Shown here: positions 46,819-61,834 of the stretch, piece after piece | Position numbering within the stretch: the stretch's first letter is position 1 | Layout: each line of letters begins with the position of its first letter | NCBI RefSeq assembly: GCF_027580225.2 | Contig: NC_073357.2 | Coordinates: forward strand, 41,750,001-41,814,000 | Direction: 5' to 3' | DNA: 64,000 nt | From: Misgurnus anguillicaudatus | Taxonomy: Eukaryota; Chordata; Actinopteri; Cypriniformes; Cobitidae | Position numbers and translations under genes: made by a program | Notes under the pieces: model-generated | What the model was told of the DNA's origin: nothing | Database searches by the model: none | What the model saw: the letters and a program-made list of their open reading frames with translations, nothing else

Positions 46819-47540
46819 CACTCTTTAAAAAATGTCTACAAATGTTTCTTCATAGTGATGCCATAAAAAAACCATCTGAAAGAATCAGAAAAAGTTTTTT
46901 TAAAGTATAGACGGTTTCAGCAGTAACATAAACAAGCGGCTTTCGTGGTCATCACGTAACTTCCGGTAAACTCCGCTAAGTAAAATAAAGACAAAGTCCT
47001 TTTAAAGTAGTTTATTTATATAACAAGAAAAATACATAACACATAGATTACATAGGAAACCAAAACATGTGTTATTTTCAACAAGGTATTTGTTTAAGAG
47101 TTCAGTTTAGCAACTAGTCAGGGGTGCGTTTCCCAAACAACGATGTAACTTGTTGCTGAACGACCATAGTACGATGCATCATTGGAGAAACGAACTACCT
47201 TGTCATGACTGTTTCCCGAAAGCATAGTAAATTTGTCGCACATTCGTCGTTTGAACCATGTTGGTTTAACAACATAGTTGATGATGTCACGTGGGAGGTG
47301 AAGTACTAATTAATCTGTGCAAATCGATTTAAAGTCAGATTATTGCTGTAAATAACATATATAGCATAGGAAGAATATGAATATGAATATGAAGAATATG
47401 CACGTGCGTCCGATGAAACCGTCTATACATTTCTGTCTTACCTTTTAGAAAACTCTATCCACTACAAAGAAAGTTTTGTAAAACAAGGTTCTTCGAATGT
47501 TAATGGTTCTTTATGGAACCATAGCACCTTTATTTTAGTG
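46819..47540. mobile_element. CACTCTTTAAAA-ended element with nested insert
   Basis: It runs from CACTCTTTAAAAAATG to CCTTTATTTTAGTG and is flanked by TA at both sides. The outer parts have GATGCCATAAAAAAACCATC and GGTTCTTTATGGAACCATAG. The element at 46905-47428 lies inside it. Confidence 0.6.
46905..47428. mobile_element. GTATAGACGGTTTCA-ended element nested in a CACTCT element
   Basis: The 15-bp ends GTATAGACGGTTTCA and TGAAACCGTCTATAC are perfect inverted repeats. The interior includes GGGTGCGTTTCCCAAACAAC and GACTGTTTCCCGAAAGC, both GTTTCCC-type motifs. No coding frame. A TA target is possible, since TA is part of the terminus; superfamily uncertain. Confidence 0.7.
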
Positions 47541-52109
<4,569 letters not shown>

Positions 52110-52636
52110 TTAAAGGGGTCATATTATGAGATTGTTTAAAGATGTAAAATAAATCTTTGGTGTCCCCAGAGTGTGTATGTGAAGTTTTAGCTCAAAATAT
52201 TCCACAGATAATTTATTATAGCATGTTAAAAATGTTAATTTGTAGGCCTGAGCAAAAGTGTGCCATTTTGGGGTGTGTCGTTTAAAATGCAAATGAGCGC
52301 GATGAAATGCAAACACTGATCACAATGATGGTGGTTTGTTGTAATTGAAACTCAATTGTGCTTTCAAGTACTTTTTTCTTTCTCTGCACTAAATGGCAGT
52401 GCTGTGGTTGGATAGTGCAGATTAAGGGGTGGTATTATTGTAATTCGCCTTGCTACCTACCTCACAAAACAGGCAAAATCTGAACAACCTAATTTTCACG
52501 TGCTTTCAGAAAATGGCTTACCCAAACAAAGTTACTGGGTTGATCTTTATTACATTTTCTAGGTTGATAGAAGCACTGTGGACCCAATTATAGCACTTAA
52601 ACATGGGAAAAAAAATTTACGCTATGAACCCTTCAA
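52110..52636. mobile_element. TTAA MITE of the ATTATAGC family, copy 2 (inverted)
   Basis: Left end TTAAAGGGGTCATATTATGA; right end GCTATGAACCCTTCAAG with a decayed TTAA. Relative to 2486-2935 it is inverted: it has CACTAAATGGCAGTGCTGTG, CAGTAACTTTG-type sequence as AAAGTTACTGGGTTGATC, and GACCCAATTATAGCACTT near the right end. Confidence 0.7.
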
Positions 52637-54717
52637 GAAATATTCAGTCGAGTCAGATTTGCAAAAAAAGTTTCACCAACATGTTTTAAAGTTCATTTAA
52701 ATCTCTTTAGCTAAAAGGCATATAGGAAAAGGGCTGGATATTGCTGTTGAATAATACATAGTATAGACTGATTTTATGATATAATAAAGCTCACTATTAT
52801 ACGTTAAGCATTCAAAAGGCTGTGCATGATAACTCACAAGTGATTGCTATCGAGTCATTTTTCGTCTGGTTCCGTTCATCAAATATCGGTGCCATATATT
52901 TAATGAAGTACTGTAACACTCTCAGCCTAGATTCATTGCTCCTCGGAGGCTTTCATTTGATCTTCAATAACTTTTTCAGGTATCGTATTAGCCCCGCTGT
53001 CACTGTGAACACAACTAATGGCAGACGTACAGTTTATCTATAGCTAAAGTACGCATCATTCATCTTTTGGCTTGAGAAAATATTGACAGCAAATCGTGCC
53101 ATCCATCAGAGATGAAAACTCACAATATTGCCATCCACACATTATCAGCCACGACCATCCCGTTATCTGCTTAAAACCTGAACCACCACTTTTGATTACT
53201 CAACTGATCTTTTATCATTGCAATAAGATGCAATTCTTTATTGATGTATTACGTGCGCCGATCGTTGTGTCTGCAGGATTTGCAATACTATAAATCTGAT
53301 GACTTATTCAGGGCCGATTTGCGCAGGAGTGGACGGGAAAAATGCAACTGTTAGACAGTACATAACGTGTATGGAGTGAGGACAACTGGAGATAGCCAGT
53401 GCCTCATTTAAAGTCAAATCATGGCAAGTATAAAGGAGACTCAATAAAGGTAATGTAGGAGGTGGAGAGGAGCCAAGAAAGCACATCAAGGTGACAAATA
53501 ACAAGTATCTCTGCTGGAGATGTTATGGCCAGTCATTACTTCATCTGACAGGTCACTTCTTGAGGGAATAAGCTTGTTTTATGCTCTATATGAAGCTACT
53601 GATTTCAGCTATACTGTTCAAAACATATAAAGATAAGTGCCATTGGCAATGTATTCATGTTAGTGTTTTTATGACACTCTGCCTAAGAAATAGTTTTACA
53701 TTACAAGAATTTACTTTTTATATTTATTGTTTTACAAAATTTGTTTTTTTCTATTTATATTCTACATCATTAATTCCCTGTGGTTTTGTGACTGGGAATG
53801 ATTTTTGCGGAGCATAACTTCTCAAATTGTCTATTTTGAAATGGAAAAAACAGGGTCTGAATCCTCCTAAGTTTTTGCGGGTAAGAACACTAATGGTTAC
53901 ATGCAGACATTTCCGGAAAAGAAACGCATTCCCTGTCAGCATCCTGGAAGTACGTGTTAAAATAATGGAGCTTCACAGAGTCTGACAGTTAAGGGATCAC
54001 TGGCCATGTCTCTGTGATTCTTTGCCAGAGGAGCAAAGACCATAATCGTTACTCCGCAAAAGTCTGTGTGTGCAGACTGGACACCTGGAAGGGATTAGTT
54101 AATGATCACTGGAGTCAGATCAAACACGGAGAGACTGCTTCAAGATGGGCCATCTGCCATCCATCTTCCCTCCTATTCTTTACAGTGAAGACCATTTGAA
54201 CGGTTTGTGTAGTTTCAAAATAAAGTCATCCCTCCTCTGTGTCAAAATATTAAGAAGTGTGACCATTTTTTGCCCATGCGGGGTTCCTTCAAATCAAAGC
54301 GCCAGAAATCAAAGCATTATGGAGCGCGAAAGTATTGAAGACAAAAGACAAAGAGCGCTCCACTGACACACACACAACCTCTCATGCACTGTCACACAAG
54401 TCTGGGAAGCTGTCAAACCTCCAAGAAGATGAATGTCCTTTATTGGTTGCAGGCACAGCAGAGGAGACAATCAGTCATGATTAAACGTTTGGAAAGATTA
54501 AGGAAATAGCCCGTTAAAAATAATTTCCAAACTGATTTACACATGCACACTGCAGAGTCCAGAGCTACTTGACCTTATCCAATTCACACTGTGATCTGAG
54601 TAGTAAGCGTGTTTATTACTGAAACTGTAAAGAAGAATACATTTCCAGCCCATGGTATGGCTTGTCATCTATTGTGACTTTATTTGGTACCCAAAAACAG
54701 CACGGGCCAAATTAATG
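52637..54717. other. Unique-looking sequence; no gene called
   Basis: No exon, RNA gene or element terminus is supported. Several 60-78 codon frames on both strands lack domains. Confidence 0.3.
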
Positions 54718-54719
54718 TA

Positions 54720-55380
54720 CTGTACTGTGCAAAAGTCTTAGGCCACCATGTCAGAATTAGATTTGTTGTTTTTGCAATGTTATAGTGAACACATATAATT
54801 GTTTCTCAGTCTCTTTAATAGAATACATCCAGAAAATGTATATATTTATCTTTTATTTATTTTTTATGTGTTTTAATGCATGCTGTATTATTATAAGGTA
54901 TGTACTGACTTGCACGTTGTCCCAGACAAATTTCCCAGCGATGGGGCTAATAAAGTATAAAGTAAAAGTAAAGTAAGTAAATGTGTATATAGTATTAACA
55001 ACTGTATAAAAATGTAAACTGATGTGTCAAGTTTTTGGTGTAAACTCCCCTTCCACTTGAGCAATAGCAGGAAACTGCAGGATCTCTTAAACCTAAATAA
55101 AATACAATCATAATTTCTAATTTCAAATAAATTAGTTTTTTACTTCATTTTGCTCAAAAACGCTCAAGATGTGTTTAGTGCCAAGAGAGGTCACACTAAA
55201 CACCGACGATGCCTAAAGAAGACATTTAGTCCTGAAAATTGTATTTTTTATTTTTTTATGTACATATTTCCAGTTTGGATCTTAATAAAATAGATTGAAA
55301 AATAAATATGGATGGACATTAAGACTTCTAAAACGACAAGTCTGGTGGTGGTGGTGGCCTAAGATTTTTGCACATTACTG
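54720..55380. mobile_element. Tc1/mariner-type element, CTGTGCAAAAGTCTTAGGCC ends
   Basis: The left end CTGTACTGTGCAAAAGTC and right end (reverse complement CAGTAATGTGCAAAAATC) both continue TTAGGCCACC, and TA flanks both ends (54718-54719, 55381-55382). A LINE-like tail sits at 54905-54976. No transposase frame. Confidence 0.75.
54905..54976 (+). mobile_element. LINE-like 3' tail
   Basis: CAAATTTCCCAGCGATGGGG followed by CTAATAAAGTATAAAGTAAA and AGTAAAGTAAG resembles 3' ends of fish LINEs (AATTTCCC...GGGATCAATAAAGTAT plus short tandem tail). Only the tail is visible. Confidence 0.45.
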
Positions 55381-55418
55381 TAATAGAAAAGTGAATGAAT
55401 ACACAGACTGGAAACTAA

Positions 55419-55620
55419 GGGGCGGTTTCCCAGACATGGTTTAGATTAATCCAGGACTAGTTTTTACAAACAAACCTTACAAAAAGTAATACTGGTGTGC
55501 ATCTTGAGACAATGGCACTAATATATGTTAAGATATGTCAGTACAGGGTGATAATAAATTAAGGAAGCTCAAATATGCATTTTAGTCTGGAACTAAGATA
55601 AGCCCTGTGCAGGAAACACA
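55419..55620. mobile_element. GGGGCGGTTTCCC-type short element
   Basis: It begins GGGGCGGTTTCCCAGACATG and ends CCCTGTGCAGGAAACAC, imperfectly inverted. The body shares TGCATCTTGAGACAAT and TTTTAGTCTGGAACTAAGAT with 9146-9312. Non-coding. Confidence 0.6.
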
Positions 55621-55667
55621 CAAATCTTTAATTTTGACATTTAGGAAATTATGCCATAACCTCCTAA

Positions 55668-56172
55668 CCAGTCTCACGAATTTTTGTGATATAGTCACAT
55701 AATATTTTTATTCTTTTTTGTGATATTATCACGAATTTCTGCATTTTTTTGTGATCGTTTAACGAATTCCTGTTTTCATGTGATTATCACGTATTGGTTA
55801 CTCAACTGCTTTTTCCTATTTTTAAACCATTGTTGCTTCGGTTTAGGGTTAGATTTGGTGCTTGCATTAGAATGTCACTTTATATATTGGTTTATGCTAT
55901 TTTTTCAGATTTTTTATATGTCACCTGGCGTTAGGGTTAGAGTTGGGTTTGGGTAGGAATGTCATTTTATGTAAATCTAACCCTAAACCGAAGCGACAAT
56001 AGTAAGAAAATAGGACAGTTAACCTACAGTTAACCAACAGAGTAACCAATTCGTGATAATCACACGAAAACAGGAATTCGGTATACGATCACGAAAAAAT
56101 GTGGAAATTCGTGATAATATCATGAAAAAATAATAAAAAAATACATGACTATATAACAAAATTTCGTGAGAT
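55668..56172. mobile_element. CTCAC-type Mutator-like MITE (505 bp)
   Basis: Left end CCAGTCTCACGAATTTTTGT; right end TTTCGTGAGATTTT. The inverted arms extend through ATAGTCACATAAT, ATTATCACGAATTTC, AACGAATTCCTGTTTTC and GTTTAGGGTTAGATTT (right: AAATCTAACCCTAAAC). Between them is CACCTGGCGTTAGGG. Same family as 25631 and 36344. The outer right end is eroded and no target duplication is clear. Confidence 0.75.
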
Positions 56173-57867
56173 TTTAAAAATTTAAATAAAAACAGAAATT
56201 TAGTAAAAGTTAGCATAGGGTGCCCCCAGTGCGTTTGAAGGCAGCTGCTTTGAGTACATAACAGGTGCTGTGTTCTAGATTCAAAAGACTGAGCTTGAAT
56301 TATTTGCCTCTAATGCCAACAAATAGGTCAGCTTCGAGTCATCAAAGCAATCGGACCATAAAATTTTCATTTTTCCTATAGCTCTTTTTCCTTTTTTGTT
56401 CACACCGTCTGTCTTTTTGTTTTGAAGGCTTTTCTCCCCAATTATCCCATTAGGTTTCAATAGAATCACAGTGTGTGAGGTATTATGTATAATTTCTACA
56501 AACATTCACAGCCCTCTTGCGCCATTACCAACCTAGCAACCAACCTTCAATATCTCCAGGCATTATTATGCCAATCTAAGAACTAATAATTCAAACAGCA
56601 AAACAATGGATTATCATTTTATTCTCGTTTCAATTGTATCATGATGTGGTGTTTGATTAGAAATTTTAGGACAGACGGATGAAGGCTAAGCTAATTACTA
56701 ATAGATGGCTGAATTCCAATTAAATTCAGGATAAGGAGCGCTCAGCTGCTCCGAGCGAGAGTACAAATTGTTTTAACCCGAGAAAGAAAAAAGGGTGAAT
56801 GGCAGCATGAATACAGAAATGGGCTCATGGCCCCTGCTAATGGGAAACACTGGTGTTATATTCATCTTCTGTGGAATGGGACTGAGAAAGGGAATGTCAC
56901 AATGGCTGCCCTGCCACATCACTATCAGCCGATTACTCTGATGGCTTGTGGTCACTTTGTCTGATCCAAACCAGATGAAGCTTAATGACCTGTATCAGAA
57001 TCTCAGAACTTTTGTCAGACGCTTTTTAAAGTTCTTTTAAGTAAGGGTGGTCACTTCATCAGGCACTTCAATAGAGCTTTAAAAAGGCCTTCGTGTGATT
57101 AAGCTTGAATAGAAAAAAGAAACAAACGAGTATATATATAAAAACCCTAAAGTACAGAGATACTTCAGATGTTGGTGGGTAAATCATTTTCTTATTTTCC
57201 AATCATAACTATTGTATATTAAATAAAAATGTGTTTCCCAGTGCTAATACATATTGTGATGTAAAGTATTTAAATGTCTATGTTGTATATTCATATGCAA
57301 AATACTTGCCATAAGAATTTATATATGTCTGGGTGATGTACCGGGAGGAAATCAACAATGACATGTGGAAAAACATGTCTGCCATTGCATGTGCATCTGT
57401 GACAAGTATGTGTGTTTGTTTGTATGTGTGGATAGACCCACATAGTTTGCTGTTTGCTCAGACAGATGGCTGCAATCACAAAAAAACCTATGTTAAATCT
57501 TTGATATGATGTGTTATGCGCTAGTTTAATTTATAGACACAACATGTTTCCTTCCAGAATGTTCATTTAGTGGCATAAGACTGAATCAGTGGCATCATAA
57601 AATGACATGGAATGACATCTTAGTGACATTCATAACCATTACTAAGACAACTAGAAATGGGAACGCCTACTAGAGCATAAAAAAGAGAAATGGCGACATG
57701 CTACTGAAAAGTTGTTGGCGGTGTGAACAGGGTCTAATTTGGAAATATGAACACAAACAATGAATAAATTCAAAAGAAAACGTGCGGGAATCCTTCAATT
57801 TAGCTCACTTTTTGAATATAAATCCGAATGGACATTGTTATATGCAGCTATGATGAGATGTTCACTG
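56173..57867. other. Unique-looking sequence; candidate conserved non-coding part
   Basis: 56540-56960 has AACAATGG, GCTAAGCTAATTACTAATAG and TTCCAATTAAATTCAGGA, a mix of SOX- and homeodomain-type motifs, with no repeat termini. This is inference from motif content only. The rest is unremarkable. Confidence 0.3.
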
Positions 57868-58061
57868 CACTGTAAAAAATCCAACTCGCAAAAAGTTTAA
57901 ACAACTATTTTTTATTAGTTAACTGGACAATAAAACAAAAAAAAGTTGACTTAACAAGTGGGAATACGTTGGTTCAAAAATTGTTTAACCAACTTACATT
58001 TAACCGTTGACTGGATATACACATGCAAGTTTAAAAGCACACAAGTTGTTTTTGGTTGTTG
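57868..58061 (+). mobile_element. Possible CACTA-like left terminus
   Basis: CACTGTAAAAAATCCAACTC followed by several AAGTTGAC/GTTGGTT-type short inverted motifs resembles the end of EnSpm/CACTA elements in fish. No matching right end is identifiable, since the array to the right is cut by later insertions. If correct, the tandem array would lie in the subterminal region of this element. Confidence 0.35.
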
Positions 58062-58071
58062 GCGCATGCGC
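58062..58071. promoter_or_regulatory. NRF1-type palindromic site
   Basis: GCGCATGCGC is a perfect match to the core of the nuclear respiratory factor 1 consensus, a common TATA-less promoter element in vertebrates. It stands out in AT-rich surroundings and lies 77 bp upstream of the first GTAAGTAT donor of the array, so it could mark a transcription start region. One motif match is not proof. Confidence 0.4.
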
Positions 58072-58080
58072 ACTGTAACC

Positions 58081-60272
58081 TATGTGGACATTGGAGCTCA
58101 TGTGGATTGTGGAATAGCGCCAAACTTCATCGTTTAAAGTAAGTATATTTTTCTGTGTATTTGAAACTGAATTTAAGTAATGTAATGGCGCTGTGCAATC
58201 TTATTTTAAAGCAAGTTTTCAAGAAGTAACTAATCAAGGAGAAAATATGTTGGAATACCGGTTTTATATCTTGCAAATCTTAAACTTAATGTTTTCAAAT
58301 CCTCGCTATATCCAACACAGTTATTGGAAATAATGTGCGATTCGTCTCATAGACTTAACTCAAAATGTAATTGTGTTGTTTTACATCATAAAAACGTCAT
58401 TGCAGCTCACGTGGAATGATAGCGCCTTGCACGAACACGACAAACGTAACGTTAATCTTCTCAAATTTCATCGTTAGAAGTAAGTATCTTTATTGTGTGT
58501 GTTTTGAAACTGTAGTCCTTTTTAATTAATGTAACGTTAATGTCACTGGGCTAACGTTAACGTATTTTAAAGCAAGTTTGCATGAAATAGCTAATCAAGG
58601 AGAAACTGTCGCATCCCGGTTTTATATCTTGCAAATCTAACGTAATGTTTTTAAATCTTGGCTATATCCAACACAGTTATTGGAAATAATGTGCATACAT
58701 TTAACTTAATGTTTATTGCATGACAGAAAACTCTGTTGGAGCTCACGTGGAAAAGTGGCATTTTGATCTTCAGTAAGTTAAAACGTGCAGCACGAGATCG
58801 CGACAAACTTCGTCGTTTAAAGTAAGTATCTTTATTCTGTGTGTTTTGAAACTGAAGTCGTGTTAAAGTAATGTAATGTCACTGGGCAAGCTTATTTTAA
58901 AGCAAGTTTGTATGAAAGAGCTAATCAATGAGAAAATATGTCACAATCCCGGTTTTATATCTTGCAAATCTAACGTAATGTTTTCAAATTTTGGCTATAT
59001 CAACACAGTTATTGGAAATAACTTGCGATTTGTCAAATAAACTTAAATTAAAATGTTTATTGCATCACAGAAACTCTGTTGGAGCTCACGTGGAATGACA
59101 GCGCCATTTTGATCGTCAGTAAAACGTGCAGCACGAGATCGTGACAAACTTCATCGTTTAAAGTAAGTATCTTTATTCTGTGTTTTGAAACTGAAGTGGT
59201 GTTAAAGTAATGTAATGTCACTGGGCAAGCTTATTTTAAAGCAATAAGTTTGTATGAAAGATCATCAAGGAGAAAATATGTCACTATCCCGGTTTTATAT
59301 CTTGCAAATCTAACGTAATGTTTTTAAATCTTGGCTATATCTAACACAGTTATTAGAAATAATGTGCATACATTTAACTTAATGTTTATTGCATGACAGA
59401 AAACTCTGTTGGAGCTCACGTGGAATGGTGGCATTTTGATCTTCAGTAAAACATGCAGCACTAAATCGTGACAAACTTCATCGTTTAAAGTAAGTATCTT
59501 TATTCTGTGTTTTGAAACTGAAGTCGTGTTAAAGTAATGTAATGTCACTGGGCAAGCTTATTTTAAAGCAATAAGTTTGTATGAAAGATCATCAAGGAGA
59601 AAATATGTCACTATCCTGGTTTTATATCTTGCAAATCTAACGTAATGTTTTTAAATCTTGGCTATATCTAACACGGTTATTAGAAATAATGTGCATACAT
59701 TTAACTTAATGTTTATTGCATGACAGAAAACTCTGTTGGAGCTCAGGTGGAATGGTGTCATTTTGATCTTCAGTAAAACGTGCAGCACGAGATCGCGACA
59801 AACTTCATCGTTTAAAGTAAGTATCTTTATTCTGTGTTTTGAAACTAAAGTGGTGTTAAAGTAATGTAATGTCACTGGGCAAGCTTATTTTAAAGCAAGT
59901 TTGTATGAAAGATCATCAAGGAGAAAATATGTCACTATCCCGGTTTTATATCTTGCAAATCTAACGTAATGTTTTTAAATCTTGGCTATATCTAACACAG
60001 TTATTAGAAATAACTTGCGATTTGTCACATAAACTTGACTTAATGTTTATTGCATCACAGAAAACTCTGTTGGAGCTCACGTGGAATGGTGGCATTTTGA
60101 TCTTCAGTAAAACATGCAGCACGAGATCGCGACAAACTTCATCGTTTAAAGTAAGTATCTTTATTCTGTGTTTTTTGAAACTGAAGTGGTGTTAAAGTAA
60201 TGTAATGTCACTGGGCAAGCTTATTTTAAAGCAAGTTTGTATGAAAGATCATCAAGGAGAAAATATATGTCA
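58081..60272 (+). repeat. Tandem array, seven units of 327-342 bp with exon-like modules
   Basis: The GTAAGTAT landmark recurs at 58139, 58480, 58822, 59163, 59490, 59817 and 60151 (spacings 341, 342, 341, 327, 327, 334). Each unit has CAAACTTCATCGTTTAAA before the donor, then TGTCACTGGGCAAGC (diverged in unit 1), CCGGTTTTATATCTTGCAAA and a CTATAT(C)(C/T)AACACAGTTATT block. Units 5-7 are nearly identical; units 1-2 are the most diverged, so the array seems to have grown from the right. It is cut off at about 60272. Two 74-codon minus frames (59324-59548, 59651-59875) are repeat translations. Confidence 0.93.
58406..60150 (+). other. Six repeated exon-like blocks (AG ... GTAAGT) in the array
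   Basis: Between an AG acceptor (TTTATTGCAT(G/C)ACAG in units 3-7) and the GTAAGTAT donor lie blocks at 58406-58479, 58727-58821, 59071-59162, 59400-59489, 59727-59816 and 60061-60150 (74, 95, 92, 90, 90, 90 nt). Each acceptor is preceded by ACTTAA-like branch-point-type sequence but a weak pyrimidine tract. The last two blocks are 90 nt and open in the first frame; the block at 59400 has an in-frame TGA. Splicing is inferred from consensus only. Confidence 0.35.
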
Positions 60273-60282
60273 CAAAGATTTT

Positions 60283-60726
60283 TTTTAATAAAATCCAAGA
60301 CTTTCTGTCAGATCCACACAAGCAGCAATGACACTCAGTCTTTTGAGGTCTATCAGGATATCAAAAGACATTGATAAAATGGTCAGTGTGACTACAGTGT
60401 TCAACATTAATATTATAAATTGATGAGAATACTTTATGTGCACAAAAAAAATAAAGACTTTATTCAACAATATCTAGTGATGGTGATTTCAGAATAACTG
60501 ATTTATGAAGCTTTGATGTTTTATGAATCTTGTTTCAAATTAGTGGCCTTCACTAGATATTGTTGAAAGTTTTTTTTTTTTTTTTGCACACACGCATTAT
60601 TCTGGTCACTTTATAATATTAATGTTGAACTACTGTAGTCATGCTGACCATTTTAACAATGTCTTTTGATATCCTGATAGACCTCAAAAGACTGAGTGTC
60701 ATTGCTGCTTGTGTGGATCTGGGGAC
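60283..60726. mobile_element. Inverted-repeat element body, 110-bp near-perfect arms
   Basis: The arm at 60310-60419 (AGATCCACACAAGCAGCAAT...) is almost exactly complementary to 60610-60720. A second inner pair, TTCAACAATATCTAGTG and CACTAGATATTGTTGAA, lies at 60463-60479 and 60551-60567. The interior (GATTTCAGAATAACTGATTT, TATGAAGCTTTGATG) resembles the body of a dispersed cyprinid DNA element related to the TTAAAGGGATAGTTCACCC group. The usual outer termini are missing on both sides. Confidence 0.7.
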
Positions 60727-61409
60727 GGTTGCACCAGCTGTGTGTAAGTTACGACGTAAATGGGCACTAAGTTACAACTTGCGCACTACTAAATGTTTTT
60801 GCGTTTCACCATTAAACTTAGTTTAAACGTAACAATACGTTGTAACTAAATATTTACGGATGCCTCTGTCCATGAATAACGATTGGAATAAGATGTCAGC
60901 CAGATTAGATTACATCGATGAGCTCGTAATTAATTATGTAAAGCCGCAAGTTCGTCAATGAGTTTTCAAGAACTGTTTAATTTTCTGTGTATCCATCAAT
61001 TAAAATAAGATTTAAAATTTCTTCCTGTTTATTTTCTTCTCCATGTGTGGGATATATTTTCAATTAAAAGTGTAATGTTTTGAGTTCGATAACGTTTGCT
61101 TTAACGTCTTTTTTATCTTTCAGTTTAGGCGAGTCAAGAATGAGTTTGAAATTATGTACTGTTCAGACTATTTCCTGTTTACCCATTATAAGGCTTGTGA
61201 TTGGGTTAAGAAAAATAGACGTCATTCTATGCGACAAGGCATGACTTTACGGAGAGCTTATGACCTACTAGCTACGTTCTGCCTTAAGAACAAATGGTGC
61301 AACCGAATAAAGTAAAGAGTTAGTTATAAACTAGCTAGTAGATACTAAGCCTCTAGTTTGGACTTTACGTCCCAGTTTAAGTAAGAATTTACGAACGACT
61401 GGTGCAACC
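60727..61409. mobile_element. GGTTGCACCAG-ended DNA element (about 683 bp)
   Basis: Left end GGTTGCACCAGCTGTGTGTA; right end as reverse complement GGTTGCACCAGTCGTTCGTA, so inverted. Subterminal sequence has further partial symmetry (TTACGACGTAAATGGGCAC / GACTTTACGTCCCAG). It holds a stretch with coding-like sequence (GATTGGAATAAGATGTCAGC near 60880) but no sustained frame. Superfamily not assigned. Confidence 0.6.
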
Positions 61410-61444
61410 CTACCCAGATAGCCTCGGATTTCATCTTAAATATC

Positions 61445-61834
61445 TTAAAGGTGCAGTGTGTAAATTTTAGTGGCATCTAGTGGTGAGGTTGCGAATTGCA
61501 ACCAACGACTCAGTCCACTGCTCACCCCTCGCTTTTGAAACACACAGAAAAGCTACGGTAGCTGCCACTGGACAAACATGTCATTGTCAGAGACAACTTA
61601 GTAAAAAAAAAATGTGTCTGTTAAGGGCTTCTATAGAAAAATGGCCGCACAAAATGGCGCCTTCCATGTAAGGGGACCCTCTGGGTATGTAGATAAAAAG
61701 GTCTCGTTCTAAGTTAATAAACACATAACGGTTCATTATGAAAGGTCTTTATACACCCCTGATTATATAGTTTTGTATAATATTTTGCATTTCTGTCAAG
61801 AGATCCTTCTAAAAATTACACACTGCACCTTTAA
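61445..61834. mobile_element. TTAA MITE, GGTGCAGTGTG family, copy 2
   Basis: It begins TTAAAGGTGCAGTGTGTAAA and ends TTACACACTGCACCTTTAA, with TTAA at both ends and in the same orientation as 3347-3729. Its right TTAA is the left TTAA of the next element. The 63-codon frame at 61480-61671 is inside it and not called. Confidence 0.85.

Noticed and set aside
59324..59875. Two near-identical 74-codon minus-strand frames
   Set aside because: They are the same segment of neighbouring 327-bp array units and run opposite to the splice-like signals; the duplication explains both.
60285..60826. Two frames sharing the peptide DILIDLKRLSVIAACVDL on opposite strands
   Set aside because: They are the two arms of the inverted repeat at 60310-60720, not two genes.
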